Position numbers and translations under genes: made by a program. Source: an uncultured Caproiciproducens sp. (GTDB taxonomy: Bacteria; Bacillota; Clostridia; Oscillospirales; Acutalibacteraceae). From it: a stretch of DNA of 64,000 nucleotides. Where the stretch lies: assembly GCF_963664915.1 (NCBI RefSeq), contig NZ_OY761810.1, positions 124,001 through 188,000 on the forward strand. The letters are read 5' to 3'. Below are positions 8,858 to 19,059 of the stretch, piece after piece; the stretch's first letter is position 1; each line of letters begins with the position of its first letter. The notes beneath the pieces were generated by a model. It saw only the letters and a program-made list of their open reading frames with translations. It did not search any database and was not told where the DNA came from.

Positions 8858-9883
8858 ATGGCGAATATAAAAGATATCGCGTTAAAATGCGGATTGTCAG
8901 TTTCAACCGTAAGCAAGGCATTGAACAGTTACAGTGATATCAGCAAAGAAACACGGCAGCGCGTTCTGGATACAGCGGAACAATTCGGCTATTTCCCAAA
9001 TTCCAATGCAAGGGCGTTAAAAACAAACCGCACCTATAATATTGGAATGCTGTTTGTGGATGAAGCCCAGAGCGGACTAACACATGATTACTTCGCCGCT
9101 GTTTTGGACAGCTTCAAGGTGGAGGCGGAAAAGCATTATTATGATATTACCTTTATTAATCATAATATCAATATCGGAAACCGCCCAATAACTTTTCTGG
9201 AGCATTGTAAATACCGCAATTTTGACGGTGTGTGTATCGCTTGTATCGACTTTCAGCAGCCGGAGGTTGTTGAGCTGGTAAACAGCAGCATCCCTGTTGT
9301 TACAATCGACCATCTGTTTAACAATCATACCAGCATTAACTCGGCGAACGTGCAGGGAATGCACGAGCTTGTCCAATACATATATGACATGGGACACCGG
9401 AAAATCGCATATGTTCACGGCGAAAAATCCGCGGTAACCGAGCAGCGGCTGACCAGCTTCTGTAAATCGTTGATGGATCTGGGGATTGAGACTCCACCGG
9501 AGTATTTGGTGAGATCAGCCTATCACGATCCCGCCATAACCAAGCAGCGCGTAAGGCAGCTTCTAAACCTTTCTGATCGTCCGACCTGCATTATTATGCC
9601 TGACGATTACGCCGCACTCGGGGGCATTGAAGCGATTGAAGCCGCCGGGCTTAGGATACCGCAAGACATCTCAATCGCAGGGTACGATGGAATTGCTCTT
9701 TCCCAAGTGATCAAACCGCGGCTCACAACGCTGAAGCAGGATACAAAAGCCCTTGGCCGCGAAGCTGCGCGAAGGCTAATCGAGCAAATCGAGAATCCCC
9801 TTACGACTATTACAGAGAATGTTACGGTCATGGGTCAACTGATAGAAGGCCAGTCCGTGGGTAAAGCAGGTTCATCATTTTAG
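8858..9883 (+). CDS. LacI-family repressor of the cellobiose genes
   Basis: The 341-residue protein begins with the LacI helix-turn-helix (NIKDIALKCGLSVSTVSKALN, residues 3-23) and the hinge helix (ARALKTNRT). A periplasmic-binding-protein-like sugar domain follows, with the typical PDDYAALG and ISIAGYDGI segments. The start is the ATG after GGGGAAGGG. The 19-residue longer version would swallow the operator. It diverges from cellobiose phosphorylase and precedes the sugar importer, so the inducer is probably cellobiose or a related product (inference). Confidence 0.88.
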   Translation: MANIKDIALKCGLSVSTVSKALNSYSDISKETRQRVLDTAEQFGYFPNSNARALKTNRTYNIGMLFVDEAQSGLTHDYFAAVLDSFKVEAEKHYYDITFINHNINIGNRPITFLEHCKYRNFDGVCIACIDFQQPEVVELVNSSIPVVTIDHLFNNHTSINSANVQGMHELVQYIYDMGHRKIAYVHGEKSAVTEQRLTSFCKSLMDLGIETPPEYLVRSAYHDPAITKQRVRQLLNLSDRPTCIIMPDDYAALGGIEAIEAAGLRIPQDISIAGYDGIALSQVIKPRLTTLKQDTKALGREAARRLIEQIENPLTTITENVTVMGQLIEGQSVGKAGSSF

Positions 9884-9960
9884 TAGGTTGTGGCAAAAAA
9901 ACTGCCATGCTGATACATTTTAGCGGATTGTCCGCCAGATTAAAGGAGGATTTATTAAAC

Positions 9961-11412
9961 ATGAAAAAGGCAAGAAAGATTACCGCGATGGTAATGGCAC
10001 TCGCAATGATGACAGGCGTAATGGCAACTGCCTCAGGCTGTCAGAGTGGAACAGCCGCGTCTACACCAGCCAGTGCGGCAAGCCAGGAAGCAGTAAGCAG
10101 CGAGGCCGCCGCTGCGGCAGAAGGAAAAACGCTCAACATCTGGTGCTGGAACGATGAATACCAAAGCCGTTTCAACGCCTACTACCCTGAAGTGAAGGAA
10201 GTGGCGAAAGACAAATCCACAACTACTTTAAAAGACGGTACCGTTGTAAAATGGACGATTAATCCGAATGACAACAATAACTATCAGAACAAACTGGATC
10301 AGGCACTGCTGACGCAGGATTCCGCCGCTGCCGATGACAAAATCGACATTTTCCTCGTGGAAGCCGATTATGCCTTGAAATATGTCGACAGCGAATACAC
10401 ATTGGATGTTAAAAAAGACATAGGACTGGCAGACAGCGATTTGGCAAATCAATACAAGTACACACAGGACATCGTCACCGACAAGAGCGGCGCTCTGAAA
10501 GGCACTACCTGGCAGGCGACTCCCGGTCTGTTTGCGTACCGTCGCTCCATTGCCAAAGCGGTGCTGGGCACGGATGACCCAACAAAGGTGCAGGAAGCAC
10601 TTTCTGACTGGGATAAGTTTAACAGCGTAGCGGAAAAGGCCAGCGCGAAGGGCTATAAGATGCTTTCCGGCTATGACGACAGCTACCGCACTTTCTCCAA
10701 CAACGTATCCGCTCCCTGGGTGACCGATACCACAGTCACCGTTGATGCTAACCTGATGAACTGGATCAAACAAACGAAAGACTATACCTCAAAAAGTTAC
10801 AATAACAAAACCTCTCTGTGGGACGACAAATGGAAGGCCGATCAGGGTCCGAGCGGAAAAGTGTTAGGATTCTTCTACTCCACATGGGGCATTAACTTTA
10901 CATTGCTTGAGCAATCTTTGAAAACGCCGGTCGCAGAAGGCGGCAAAGAAGAAGTGGGCAACGGCGTCTACGGTGACTACGCCGTCTGTCAGGGTCCGCA
11001 AAGCTACTACTGGGGCGGCACCTGGATCTGCGCCGCAAAAGGGACCGACAATATCGGCACAGTTAAAAATGTTATGAAAACCCTTACCTGCGACAGCACC
11101 ATTATGAAAAAAATTACAACCGACACGCAGGACTATACTAACAATAAATCCGCTATGGAAGAGCTTGCAAACAGCGACTTTAAGTCTGCATTCCTCGGCG
11201 GCCAGAACCATATTAAGCTTTTTGCCGAAGTAGCCCCGAAAATTGATATGAGCAACGCCGGCCCTTATGATCAGGGTATGAATGAGAGCCTGCAAAAATC
11301 GTTTAAGGATTATTTTGACGGCAGTGTAGACATGGAAAAAGCAAAAGCGAACTTTGAGAAGACTGTCAAGGAGAAATATCCCGAAATTACAGAAATAAAA
11401 TGGCCATCATAA
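9961..11412 (+). CDS. Sugar ABC transporter substrate-binding lipoprotein
   Basis: The 483-residue type-1 extracellular solute-binding protein is lipid-anchored. Its signal peptide ends in the lipobox TASGC, with Cys27 as the modified residue. A Ser/Ala-rich linker follows. The mature domain begins LNIWCWNDEYQSRF, typical of cluster B sugar binders. The start is the ATG after AAAGGAGG. Two CUT1 permeases and GH1 follow, and lacI and GH94 lie upstream, so cellobiose or short cellodextrins are the likely ligand. The small hairpin TGGCA/TGCCA before it (about 9891-9907) may partly insulate it from lacI. Confidence 0.88.
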   Translation: MKKARKITAMVMALAMMTGVMATASGCQSGTAASTPASAASQEAVSSEAAAAAEGKTLNIWCWNDEYQSRFNAYYPEVKEVAKDKSTTTLKDGTVVKWTINPNDNNNYQNKLDQALLTQDSAAADDKIDIFLVEADYALKYVDSEYTLDVKKDIGLADSDLANQYKYTQDIVTDKSGALKGTTWQATPGLFAYRRSIAKAVLGTDDPTKVQEALSDWDKFNSVAEKASAKGYKMLSGYDDSYRTFSNNVSAPWVTDTTVTVDANLMNWIKQTKDYTSKSYNNKTSLWDDKWKADQGPSGKVLGFFYSTWGINFTLLEQSLKTPVAEGGKEEVGNGVYGDYAVCQGPQSYYWGGTWICAAKGTDNIGTVKNVMKTLTCDSTIMKKITTDTQDYTNNKSAMEELANSDFKSAFLGGQNHIKLFAEVAPKIDMSNAGPYDQGMNESLQKSFKDYFDGSVDMEKAKANFEKTVKEKYPEITEIKWPS

Positions 11413-11433
11413 AAACCGAGTTCTAAGCAAACC

Positions 11434-11477
11434 GCACGGCCGCGGGTCGGGATATTTTTCCCGGGCTGTGGCCGTGC
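11434..11477 (+). terminator. Intercistronic stem-loop after the binding-protein gene
   Basis: The long stem has arms GCACGGCC and GGCCGTGC with further GC pairs inside, followed by AGTTTTA. Such partial terminators or RNA-stabilising hairpins usually let the binding protein be made in excess over the permeases. Confidence 0.7.
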
Positions 11478-11506
11478 AGTTTTATGGGGAGAGGAGTACA
11501 ATCAAT

Positions 11507-12460
11507 ATGAACGCTGAGAATTCGCCGAAAAGAAAAAAAAGTATTAGTTATGCCAGATGGGGATATTTATTTATCGCGCCGTTTTTTATCATCTTTATTA
11601 TTTTTTCACTCTTTCCAATGTTATCCACCGTTTACTACAGTTTCTTCAAATACTATCGGCAGGGGCTTAAAGTAATAGGGCCAACCTTTATCGGCTTTGA
11701 AAATTTTTCAAGTTTAATGAAAGCCGATTTGCCAAGCTATCTGGGGAACACGCTGATCCTGTGGATTATTGGTTTCATCCCGCAGATTGTCATTGCCCTG
11801 CTGCTGGCGGCCTGGTTTACCAATCAGCGCCTGCACCTTCGCGCACAGGGCTTTTTTAAGACGGTTATCTACATGCCAAACCTGATCATGGCATCCGCTT
11901 TTGCCATGCTGTTTTTTGCGCTGTTTTCCGACAACGGCCCTGTCAACGGCACTTTACAGTCCGCCGGCCTTCTCAGTGAGCCGTTTCGCTTCCTGTCCAG
12001 CATAATAGGAACCCGCGGACTGATTGGCTTTATGAACTTCCTCATGTGGTTCGGGAACACCACCATCCTGCTTATGGCAGCGATTATGGGCGTTGATCCC
12101 GGCCTTTATGAGGCGGCTGAAATTGACGGTGCCTCATCTAATCAGATGTTCTGGCGTATTACCATCCCGCTGATTCGTCCGATTATGGCGTATGTTTTAA
12201 TTACATCGCTGATTGGCGGTCTGCAGATGTTTGATGTGCCGCAGATTCTGACCAACGGCTCCGGCAATCCTGACCGCAGCGCGACAACCATGATCATGTA
12301 CTTAAACAACCATATGTACAGTAAAAATTACGGGATGGCCGGCGCTGTTTCCACTGTGCTTTTCCTGATTTGCGCAGTACTCTGCTTCCTTGTTTATTCC
12401 ATGATGTCCGGAAATCATGATTCTGCAAAAAAGGACCGGAAAGGGGGCGTACATAAATGA
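11507..12460 (+). CDS. Sugar ABC transporter permease, MalF/UgpA type
   Basis: The membrane permease has 317 residues with about six transmembrane segments. It holds the EAA loop EAAEIDGASSNQMFWRITIP near residues 203-222, which docks to the ATPase. The start is the ATG at 11507 after GGAGAGGAG. The longer frame's extra 13 residues come from the hairpin region. It overlaps the next permease by four bases. No ATPase gene is present, so a shared MsiK/UgpC-type ATPase elsewhere must power it, as in many CUT1 systems. Confidence 0.88.
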   Translation: MNAENSPKRKKSISYARWGYLFIAPFFIIFIIFSLFPMLSTVYYSFFKYYRQGLKVIGPTFIGFENFSSLMKADLPSYLGNTLILWIIGFIPQIVIALLLAAWFTNQRLHLRAQGFFKTVIYMPNLIMASAFAMLFFALFSDNGPVNGTLQSAGLLSEPFRFLSSIIGTRGLIGFMNFLMWFGNTTILLMAAIMGVDPGLYEAAEIDGASSNQMFWRITIPLIRPIMAYVLITSLIGGLQMFDVPQILTNGSGNPDRSATTMIMYLNNHMYSKNYGMAGAVSTVLFLICAVLCFLVYSMMSGNHDSAKKDRKGGVHK

Positions 12461-13317
12461 CAAACAAGTTAAAGTCGAGCAGACGGAAGCTTACCGCCGC
12501 CCGGGTATGCAGTTATATCGTTTTGGCCATTCTTTGTTTTTTGTGCCTGTTTTTCTTTTATATGCTCCTTATCAATTGTACACGAAACAATTTTCAGATT
12601 CAGCAGGGCTTTTCCTTCCTTCCCGGCAAATCGTTCATCGTCAACTTGAATAATTTGCTGAAAGATGCGAATATACCCGTTCTGAGCGGCATTAAAAACA
12701 GTTTTATTGTCTCGGCGCTCAGCGCGCTTCTGAGCATCTATTTCTCCGCAATGACCGCTTATGGAATTTTTGCCTATAACTTTAAATTTAAGAAAGCCGC
12801 CTTTACCATTATTTTGCTGATCATGACGATGCCGACACAGATTTCAGCGGTTGGCTTTGTAAACCAGATGCAGGCAATGGGGCTGAGAAATTCACTGATT
12901 CCGCTGTTCCTCCCCTCCATTGCAGCCCCCATCGTATTCTTTTTTATGAAACAATATTTGGACAGCAATATGCCCATGGAAATTGTGGAAGCCGCGCGTA
13001 TTGACGGCAGCGGTGAATTTCACACCTTCAATTTCATCGTACTGCCGATTATGAAGCCGGCAATCGCCGTACAGGCTATTTTTACGTTTGTAACCGCGTG
13101 GAATACCTACTTTATCCCCGCGCTGCTGCTTGACAAAGCGAATAAAAAAACACTGCCCATCCTGATTGCACAGCTGCGCAGTGCGGATTTTCTGAAGTTT
13201 GATATGGCGCAGATTTATATGCTGATCACTATCGCGATTATTCCCATTATTATTATTTACCTCGTCCTTTCCAAGTATATCGTGCGCGGAGTCGCGCTGG
13301 GCGGCGTAAAGGGATAA
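12457..13317 (+). CDS. Sugar ABC transporter permease, MalG/UgpE type
   Basis: The 286-residue permease has about six membrane segments and the EAA loop VEAARIDGSGEFHTFNFIVL near residues 175-194. It ends with the GVALGGVKG tail typical of MalG-type proteins. The ATG overlaps the stop of the upstream permease. It is the second half of the predicted cellobiose importer channel. Confidence 0.88.
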   Translation: MTNKLKSSRRKLTAARVCSYIVLAILCFLCLFFFYMLLINCTRNNFQIQQGFSFLPGKSFIVNLNNLLKDANIPVLSGIKNSFIVSALSALLSIYFSAMTAYGIFAYNFKFKKAAFTIILLIMTMPTQISAVGFVNQMQAMGLRNSLIPLFLPSIAAPIVFFFMKQYLDSNMPMEIVEAARIDGSGEFHTFNFIVLPIMKPAIAVQAIFTFVTAWNTYFIPALLLDKANKKTLPILIAQLRSADFLKFDMAQIYMLITIAIIPIIIIYLVLSKYIVRGVALGGVKG

Positions 13318-13359
13318 CCTGACTGCCTGAAATTGAGATTATCATAAAGGATGAATGAC

Positions 13360-14718
13360 ATGGGCTTTCAAAAAGATTTTATCTGGGGCGCGGCGACTGC
13401 ATCTTTTCAAGTTGAAGGTGCTTCTCATGCAGACGGGAAGGACGATTCCGTTTGGGATGAGTTTTGCCGTGTGCCGGGGGCGACTTTTGAAGGGCAGACC
13501 GGTGATATCGCCTGCGATCACTACCACCGGTTCAAAGAAGATGTGGCTCTTATGAAGCAGTTTGGCATCCGGGCCTATCGCTTTTCCTTTTCCTGGCCGC
13601 GTATCCTGCCGCAGGGAACCGGTGAAGTAAATGAAGCGGGAATCCGCTTCTATGAAGCTCTTGTCGAGGAGCTCCTGCGTAATCAGATTACACCATTTGC
13701 CACTCTTTTTCATTGGGACTATCCGGCCGCTTTACAAAAGCAGGGCGGCTGGCTTAATCCCCAAAGTCCGGTTTGGTTTGAAGATTATGCGGAACTGATT
13801 GCGAAGAGATTCGCAGGTAAGATTAAATATTATTTTACAATCAACGAGCCTCAATGCTTTATTGGTCTGGGCTGCAAAAGCGGAGTTCACGCTCCGGGCC
13901 TGAAGCTTTCGGACAAGGATGTTTTTTCTGCGGCACACAATGTACTTTTGGCACACGGCCGTGCGGTCAAAGCATTGAGAAAATACGGCGGAAGCGGCTT
14001 ACACATCGGACTTGCACAGTGCGGAAGAATCAAGATTCCTCAAACGGCTTCCGAGGCCGATATTGACGCTGCCCGGCATGCAACCTTCGAAGTCCCCGCC
14101 AATTGTTATGATGCGATTTTCAGTGTGGCTTTTTGGAGCGATCCTGTTTTCAATGGGGCGTATTCAAAAACCTACCGTGAAAAATTTGCGGATGTCATGC
14201 CGCAGATCGGCACTGATGATATGGAGATCATCAGCCAGCCGCTTGATTTCTTTGCGCAAAATATCTACAATTCCTCTCCTGTTCAGGCGGACGGCAGCGG
14301 ATGGACGGAAGTTGATCTACCGGTCGGAACCGCAAAAACTGCTATTGGGTGGCCGGTAACGCCGGAGTGCATGTATTGGGGTGCAAAATTCTTATATGAG
14401 AATTATAAAAAGCCGATCATGATCACCGAAAACGGAATGTCAGCCCATGACACGGTTTCCTTGGACGGCGGTGTGCATGACCCGAACCGAATCGACTTTT
14501 TGCACCGTTATCTGCTTGCGCTGAAAAAAGCTGCCGACGAGGGCATCGATATCGCTGGCTACTTTGAATGGTCGCTGATGGATAACTTTGAGTGGACTGC
14601 GGGCTATAACGACCGGTTCGGCATTATCTATGTTGACTACCAGACACAGCAACGAATTCCGAAAGACAGTGCATATTGGTATCAACAGATCCTAGAGCAA
14701 AACGGAGATAATCTTTAA
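13360..14718 (+). CDS. Beta-glucosidase (GH1)
   Basis: The intracellular enzyme has 452 residues with no signal peptide, so it hydrolyses imported beta-glucosides. It shows the GH1 acid/base motif TINEP (YFTINEP, near residue 163) and the nucleophile motif ITENG (near residue 355). The N-terminus FIWGAATASFQVEGA is the family signature. The ATG at 13351 directly abuts AAAGG, so 13360 is the better start. It is the last gene of the importer operon and gives a hydrolytic route beside GH94. A 6-phospho-beta-glucosidase is less likely, since no PTS genes are near. Confidence 0.9.
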   Translation: MGFQKDFIWGAATASFQVEGASHADGKDDSVWDEFCRVPGATFEGQTGDIACDHYHRFKEDVALMKQFGIRAYRFSFSWPRILPQGTGEVNEAGIRFYEALVEELLRNQITPFATLFHWDYPAALQKQGGWLNPQSPVWFEDYAELIAKRFAGKIKYYFTINEPQCFIGLGCKSGVHAPGLKLSDKDVFSAAHNVLLAHGRAVKALRKYGGSGLHIGLAQCGRIKIPQTASEADIDAARHATFEVPANCYDAIFSVAFWSDPVFNGAYSKTYREKFADVMPQIGTDDMEIISQPLDFFAQNIYNSSPVQADGSGWTEVDLPVGTAKTAIGWPVTPECMYWGAKFLYENYKKPIMITENGMSAHDTVSLDGGVHDPNRIDFLHRYLLALKKAADEGIDIAGYFEWSLMDNFEWTAGYNDRFGIIYVDYQTQQRIPKDSAYWYQQILEQNGDNL

Positions 14719-14726
14719 AGAAAAAT

Positions 14727-14774
14727 AGTGGCTGCCGCAAGACGATTGAGAGAAATCATTAAGCGACAGCCACT
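14727..14774. terminator. Terminator between convergent GH1 and thiamine operons
   Basis: The arms AGTGGCTG and CAGCCACT enclose a partly paired loop. A T-rich stretch follows the hairpin on the minus strand (ATTTTTCTTT). Confidence 0.7.
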
Positions 14775-14817
14775 TCCATATATTATAGCGCCCCATCCGT
14801 GTGACGGCGGCAGCATT

Positions 14818-15465
14818 CTAGGATTCAAGCAATTCCCCGAATGAAAGAATATATTCATCCGCTTCCCGGACAATAACATCCTTCTCGTAATTTGAATAGG
14901 GATCATCAACTCCGCAGGTCTGGAACCCGCCCGCTTTCGCCCCACGGATACCGGCGGAAATATCTTCAAACACAACGCAGTCCTGTGCAGGAAATCCAAG
15001 CCGTTGTGCCGCTAAAAGATAAATATCGGGGAAGCCCTTTCCCCTCTCCACTTCACCCAGATTGACAAAAGCATCAAACAAATTATAAATGCCATTGTTT
15101 TTCAGTGCCGGTTCATACAGTTCCGGTGTCTGCGCAGTAGCAATGGCCAGCTTTACTCCCTGCCGTTTTAATTGGTTGAGATATTCCCCGGCATGGGGCT
15201 TCAGCGAAACTTCAAATTGGTAAGTCTGTACGGACATTTCCACCCATTCACGGATGATTTCATCGGCTGTTTCCGGCAGCGCAAAGCGCGCGATGGTGTA
15301 TGCCGCGGCATCCTTGTAATTCATTGGAGTAACCTTTTCCACATAGTCAACCGGCAGAGAGATCCCTCTTTTTGCAAGGAATTGTCTGTCGATTTGTGCC
15401 CAGATTCCCATGGAGTCCAGCAATGTTCCATCAAGATCAAAAATTGCACCTTTCACCCCGTTCAT
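14818..15465 (-). CDS. HAD-superfamily phosphatase, last gene of thiamine operon
   Basis: The 215-residue protein has all HAD motifs: DLDGT (nucleophile Asp), TAQTP (motif II), Lys in RGKGFPD and VFEDISAG (motif IV). A helical cap lies between residues 18 and 85, as in beta-phosphoglucomutase-like phosphatases. It overlaps thiE by four bases (ATGA), so it is the distal gene of the thiamine operon. The tight linkage suggests a thiamine-related phosphate ester, for example thiamine phosphate or a damaged pyrimidine phosphate. This is inference, since HAD substrate range is broad. Confidence 0.82.
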   Translation of the reverse strand: MNGVKGAIFDLDGTLLDSMGIWAQIDRQFLAKRGISLPVDYVEKVTPMNYKDAAAYTIARFALPETADEIIREWVEMSVQTYQFEVSLKPHAGEYLNQLKRQGVKLAIATAQTPELYEPALKNNGIYNLFDAFVNLGEVERGKGFPDIYLLAAQRLGFPAQDCVVFEDISAGIRGAKAGGFQTCGVDDPYSNYEKDVIVREADEYILSFGELLES

Positions 15466-16097
15466 TCCCGTCCTCCCCGATAAAGATTCAAAAGCTTGCG
15501 TGCAGATTCGCTGATATCGGGCTGCGCAATTACTGCGGAGACAACTGCCAGACCGTCTATTCCAATGTTGGAAAACATAGGTGCGGTTTTCAGGTTAATT
15601 CCCCCGATTACAACGATGGGAATTTTAACGATTCGCCGGATTGCACGCAGTTCATCCATGGAAACAATCTGCGCGTCTGTTTTTGTTCCGGTAGCAAACA
15701 TAGCGCCTACGCCAAGATAATCCGCGCCGTCCCTTTCGGCTTGAACTGCTTCTTCCAAAGTAGATGCGGACACGCCGATTATTTTATCTTCTCCCAAAAT
15801 ACGGCACAGTATTTTGCAGGACAGGTCGCTTTGTCCTACATGAACACCGTCTGCATTGACCGCAAGTGCGATATCAAGCCGGTCATTAATCATCAATGGG
15901 GTGTGATATCGGTCTGTTACCGCTTTTACCGCAAGTGCTGTTTCGTAAAACTCACGGGAGGAACAGCTCTTTTCCCGCAGCTGAATCAGTGTACAGCCGC
16001 CAAGAATAGCCTGTTCCACTGCTTCTTCCACAGTCGCGGTGCTCATCAGTTCCCTGTCGGTACAAAGGTACAGGGAATAATCCACTTTACGCTTCAT
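15462..16097 (-). CDS. thiE: Thiamine-phosphate synthase ThiE
   Basis: The enzyme joins hydroxymethylpyrimidine pyrophosphate (HMP-PP) and the thiazole phosphate to form thiamine phosphate. The 211-residue TIM barrel shows QLREK near residue 40, [18 protein letters not shown] and the C-terminal VVIGGI phosphate loop. It overlaps thiM upstream by eleven bases and the HAD gene downstream by four. It is cytoplasmic and controlled through the tandem TPP riboswitches. Confidence 0.95.
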   Translation of the reverse strand: MKRKVDYSLYLCTDRELMSTATVEEAVEQAILGGCTLIQLREKSCSSREFYETALAVKAVTDRYHTPLMINDRLDIALAVNADGVHVGQSDLSCKILCRILGEDKIIGVSASTLEEAVQAERDGADYLGVGAMFATGTKTDAQIVSMDELRAIRRIVKIPIVVIGGINLKTAPMFSNIGIDGLAVVSAVIAQPDISESARKLLNLYRGGRE

Positions 16098-16905
16098 GCA
16101 GCTTCGCCCTCTCTTCCATCACGGTGGAATCCAGTTGGCTCAGTGCGTCGATAACGGCAATGTGAAAACTTCCGGTTCCGATTTGCCCGGCTTTTTCAAA
16201 CGCGATTTCACCCGCAATGCCCATGGAGGCCACTCCGGCAACCGCTGCCGTAAATCCGTCCCTGAGTGCGCCCGCATAAGCCCCCACCAATGCCGATGTC
16301 ATACAGCCCGTACCGGTCACTTTACTGAGCATTGGGTGCCCGTTACTTATTTTCACCACCCTGTTTCCGTCGGAAATTACGTCAACCGCCCCGGTAACGG
16401 CAGCCGTGCAGCCCAGACTCTGCGCTACCGATTTCGCCACATTTACCGCATCACGGCTTGCGTCGGCGGCGGAAGCATCCACGCCTTTTGTTGAGACATC
16501 GAGTCCCGCAACATAAGCGACTTCAGAAATATTCCCGCGCAGCACAGTGATTTTTACTTGCTTTAGAATTTCACGCGTTACATCGTTGCGCAGGTTTGAC
16601 GCGCCCGCGCCAACCGGGTCAAATACAACGGGGATTCCGATTTCATTTGCCTTTTTTCCTGCCGCAATCATAGAAGCAATGGTACGCTGATTGAGCGTGC
16701 CGATATTTATCACCAGCGCGGAAGAAATGGCGGCGATATCGGCAGCTTCCGCAATGTCATCCGCCATAATTGGGGACGCACCAACGGCGAGCAGTGCGTT
16801 TGCACAATCATTTACCGTAACGTAGTTTGTAATGTTATGTACCAGCGGAACAGCTTTTCTAAGTACATCAATGGCATTTGATACTTCGTTTGTCAGTTGA
16901 TTCAT
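16087..16905 (-). CDS. thiM: Hydroxyethylthiazole kinase ThiM
   Basis: This salvage kinase phosphorylates the thiazole moiety to feed ThiE. The 272-residue protein has the HNITNYVT N-terminal motif, FDPVGAGAS and the GTGCM loop ([11 protein letters not shown]) with the catalytic Cys. The start is the ATG at 16905 after GGAGG. The longer frame adds 31 residues read from the end of thiC and is rejected. Its presence means thiazole salvage is possible. Genes for making thiazole (thiG, thiH, thiS) are not in the window. Confidence 0.95.
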   Translation of the reverse strand: MNQLTNEVSNAIDVLRKAVPLVHNITNYVTVNDCANALLAVGASPIMADDIAEAADIAAISSALVINIGTLNQRTIASMIAAGKKANEIGIPVVFDPVGAGASNLRNDVTREILKQVKITVLRGNISEVAYVAGLDVSTKGVDASAADASRDAVNVAKSVAQSLGCTAAVTGAVDVISDGNRVVKISNGHPMLSKVTGTGCMTSALVGAYAGALRDGFTAAVAGVASMGIAGEIAFEKAGQIGTGSFHIAVIDALSQLDSTVMEERAKLHEA

Positions 16906-16919
16906 TGTTTTATCCTCCA

Positions 16920-18233
16920 TTACTTTTCTGAGCAGAACTCTACTTTTTTTCCTTCCAAAATCAGGTTGGTTGTACGAACGGCACACATTTTTCCGCACAT
17001 GGAACAGGTGTGGCGGTCAGCCGGGGGCGTACTTTCAAAATAAGCCTTTGCTTTTTCGCCGTCAATTGCAACTTGGAACATTTCGTCCCAGTCCATTTTA
17101 TGGCGTGCGTGCGCCATCTGATTGTCCAAATCGCGTGCGTGGGGGATTCCTTTGGCAATGTCCGCCGCATGTGCCGCAATTTTGCTGGCAACGATTCCTT
17201 CCTTCACATCGCTTAAATCCGGCAGACGCAGATGCTCCGCCGGCGTGACATAGCAGAGAAAATCCGCGCCGCTGGCCGCCGCGATTGCGCCGCCGATTGC
17301 GGAAGTAATGTGGTCGTAACCCGGCGCAATGTCGGTAACCAAAGGCCCCAGCACATAAAACGGTGCGTTATGACAGAGGCGTTTCTGCAGTGCCACGTTT
17401 GCCGCAATTTCATTCATTGCCATATGCCCCGGACCTTCCACCATGACCTGAACATCCTTTCCCCATGCGCGTTTTGTCAGATTCCCCAGCTCAATCAGCT
17501 CGCCGATCTGGCCTGCGTCGGTGCTGTCATCAAGGCATCCGGGGCGAAGCGCGTCCCCGAGGCTGATGGTCACATCGTATTCACGCAAAATATCCAGTAC
17601 TTCATCGTAATATTCATAAAACGGATTTTCATTGCCCGTCATTTCCATCCACGCAAAAAGCAGGGAGCCGCCGCGGGATACAATATTCATTACACGTCCT
17701 TCTCTGCGGAAAGCTTCGACCGCGCGGCGATTGATGCCGGCATGGATTGTCATAAAATCCACGCCTTCTTTCGCGTGCGCTTCCACCACCTTCAGAAAAT
17801 CCTTAGCGGAGATTTCCAGCAAATCTTTCCCCAGATATCCGATGGCGTCATACATGGGCACAGTGCCGATCATGGCGGGAGATTTTGCGATAAGCTTCTG
17901 ACGGAACGTATTTGTTTTTCCGTAGTTGCTTAAATCCATAATTGCTTGAGCGCCAAAACGGATTGCCATTTCTACCTTCTGCATTTCTACATCGTAATTT
18001 TTACAGTCGCCGGAAATTCCGAGGTTCACATTGATTTTTGTTTTAAGGCCGGTACCGATCCCTTCCGGAGATAATGCGGTGTGGTAAATATTTGCAGGAA
18101 TTGCAACCTGACCGCACGCAACCAGTTCGCGCAGTTTTTCCGGCTCCATATATTCTTTTTTTGCAACCGTCTCCATTTCTTTCGTAATCATGCCTTTTTT
18201 AGCTGCTTCCATCTGTGTTTTATAATTGCTCAT
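16920..18233 (-). CDS. thiC: Phosphomethylpyrimidine synthase ThiC
   Basis: This radical-SAM enzyme makes HMP phosphate from aminoimidazole ribotide. The protein has 437 residues, the shorter clostridial type without the long N-terminal domain. Typical segments are [18 protein letters not shown] and ITSAIGGA. The iron-sulfur Cys cluster CSMCGKMC lies near the C-terminus. Its spacing is C-x2-C-x3-C, one residue shorter than the form most often quoted. The start overlaps the thiD stop (ATGA). Confidence 0.95.
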   Translation of the reverse strand: MSNYKTQMEAAKKGMITKEMETVAKKEYMEPEKLRELVACGQVAIPANIYHTALSPEGIGTGLKTKINVNLGISGDCKNYDVEMQKVEMAIRFGAQAIMDLSNYGKTNTFRQKLIAKSPAMIGTVPMYDAIGYLGKDLLEISAKDFLKVVEAHAKEGVDFMTIHAGINRRAVEAFRREGRVMNIVSRGGSLLFAWMEMTGNENPFYEYYDEVLDILREYDVTISLGDALRPGCLDDSTDAGQIGELIELGNLTKRAWGKDVQVMVEGPGHMAMNEIAANVALQKRLCHNAPFYVLGPLVTDIAPGYDHITSAIGGAIAAASGADFLCYVTPAEHLRLPDLSDVKEGIVASKIAAHAADIAKGIPHARDLDNQMAHARHKMDWDEMFQVAIDGEKAKAYFESTPPADRHTCSMCGKMCAVRTTNLILEGKKVEFCSEK

Positions 18234-19033
18234 TCCATCAATCCTCCGTTTTTATATAGGGAATAAAAATGATTTGTCGGGCCGTGTCCGTTACCGATTG
18301 GCAATGCGTGCCGAATGGCTGTGGTGACATATTCTTTCGCGGCACCAACCGCGTCGGGTGCATTCATTCCGTTTGCAAGGTTTACCGCTATTGCGGAAGA
18401 AAGCGTGCAGCCAGTGCCGTGGGTGTTTTTTGTTGCTATCCGCTCTGTTCGGAACGAGTAAAATTCTTTGCCGTCAAAAAGAATATCCACTGCATCACCC
18501 ACCAAGTGCCCGCCTTTTATGAGTACATTTTGAGGGCCAAGCTGCTTCAAGCAAACGGCGGCCCGCTTCATTTCCTCAACTGTGTGAATCGTCATTCCGA
18601 TTATTGCCTCCGCTTCAGGAATATTGGGCGTAAGCATAAAAGCCTGCGGCAGCATCTCTTTTTTAAGCGTTTCCAACGCATCCGGATGCATGAGGGCACA
18701 GCCGCCCTTGGCAACCATAACGGGATCAAGCACTATGCCGCCGGGGCGGTAGTAACGCAGTTTTTCAGCAACAATTCTCATTTGCTCTGTGCCGGAAAGC
18801 ATTCCGATTTTTACCCCGTCAACCGTAATATCCTCAAATACAGCATCAATCTGGTCGGCGATCATCTTTGGCGTGATGTCCTGAATAGAAAGAACCCGGC
18901 CGGTGTTTTCCGCAACAACCGAAACAATCACACTCATTCCAAAAGCTCCGTGTGCGGCAAAAGTCTTCAGATCGGCCTGAATTCCGGCGCCGCCGCTGCA
19001 GTCGGAACCTGCGATGGTCAATAAATTTTTTAT
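18230..19033 (-). CDS. thiD: Hydroxymethylpyrimidine (phosphate) kinase ThiD, apparent AUA start
   Basis: The enzyme phosphorylates HMP and HMP-P to HMP-PP. The ribokinase-fold protein has [19 protein letters not shown] at the N-terminus and the anion-hole Cys in [11 protein letters not shown]. The first usual start codon, TTG at 19021, lies 17 bases from the GAGGAG site and would cut the conserved beginning to TIAGSD. An in-frame ATA at 19033, five bases from the site, gives the family-typical [11 protein letters not shown]. The start is therefore probably AUA or a mutated ATG. It is the first gene after the tandem TPP riboswitches. Confidence 0.93.
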   Translation of the reverse strand: MKNLLTIAGSDCSGGAGIQADLKTFAAHGAFGMSVIVSVVAENTGRVLSIQDITPKMIADQIDAVFEDITVDGVKIGMLSGTEQMRIVAEKLRYYRPGGIVLDPVMVAKGGCALMHPDALETLKKEMLPQAFMLTPNIPEAEAIIGMTIHTVEEMKRAAVCLKQLGPQNVLIKGGHLVGDAVDILFDGKEFYSFRTERIATKNTHGTGCTLSSAIAVNLANGMNAPDAVGAAKEYVTTAIRHALPIGNGHGPTNHFYSLYKNGGLME

Positions 19034-19059
19034 AAAAACTCCTCCTCAAAATAAAAAAT

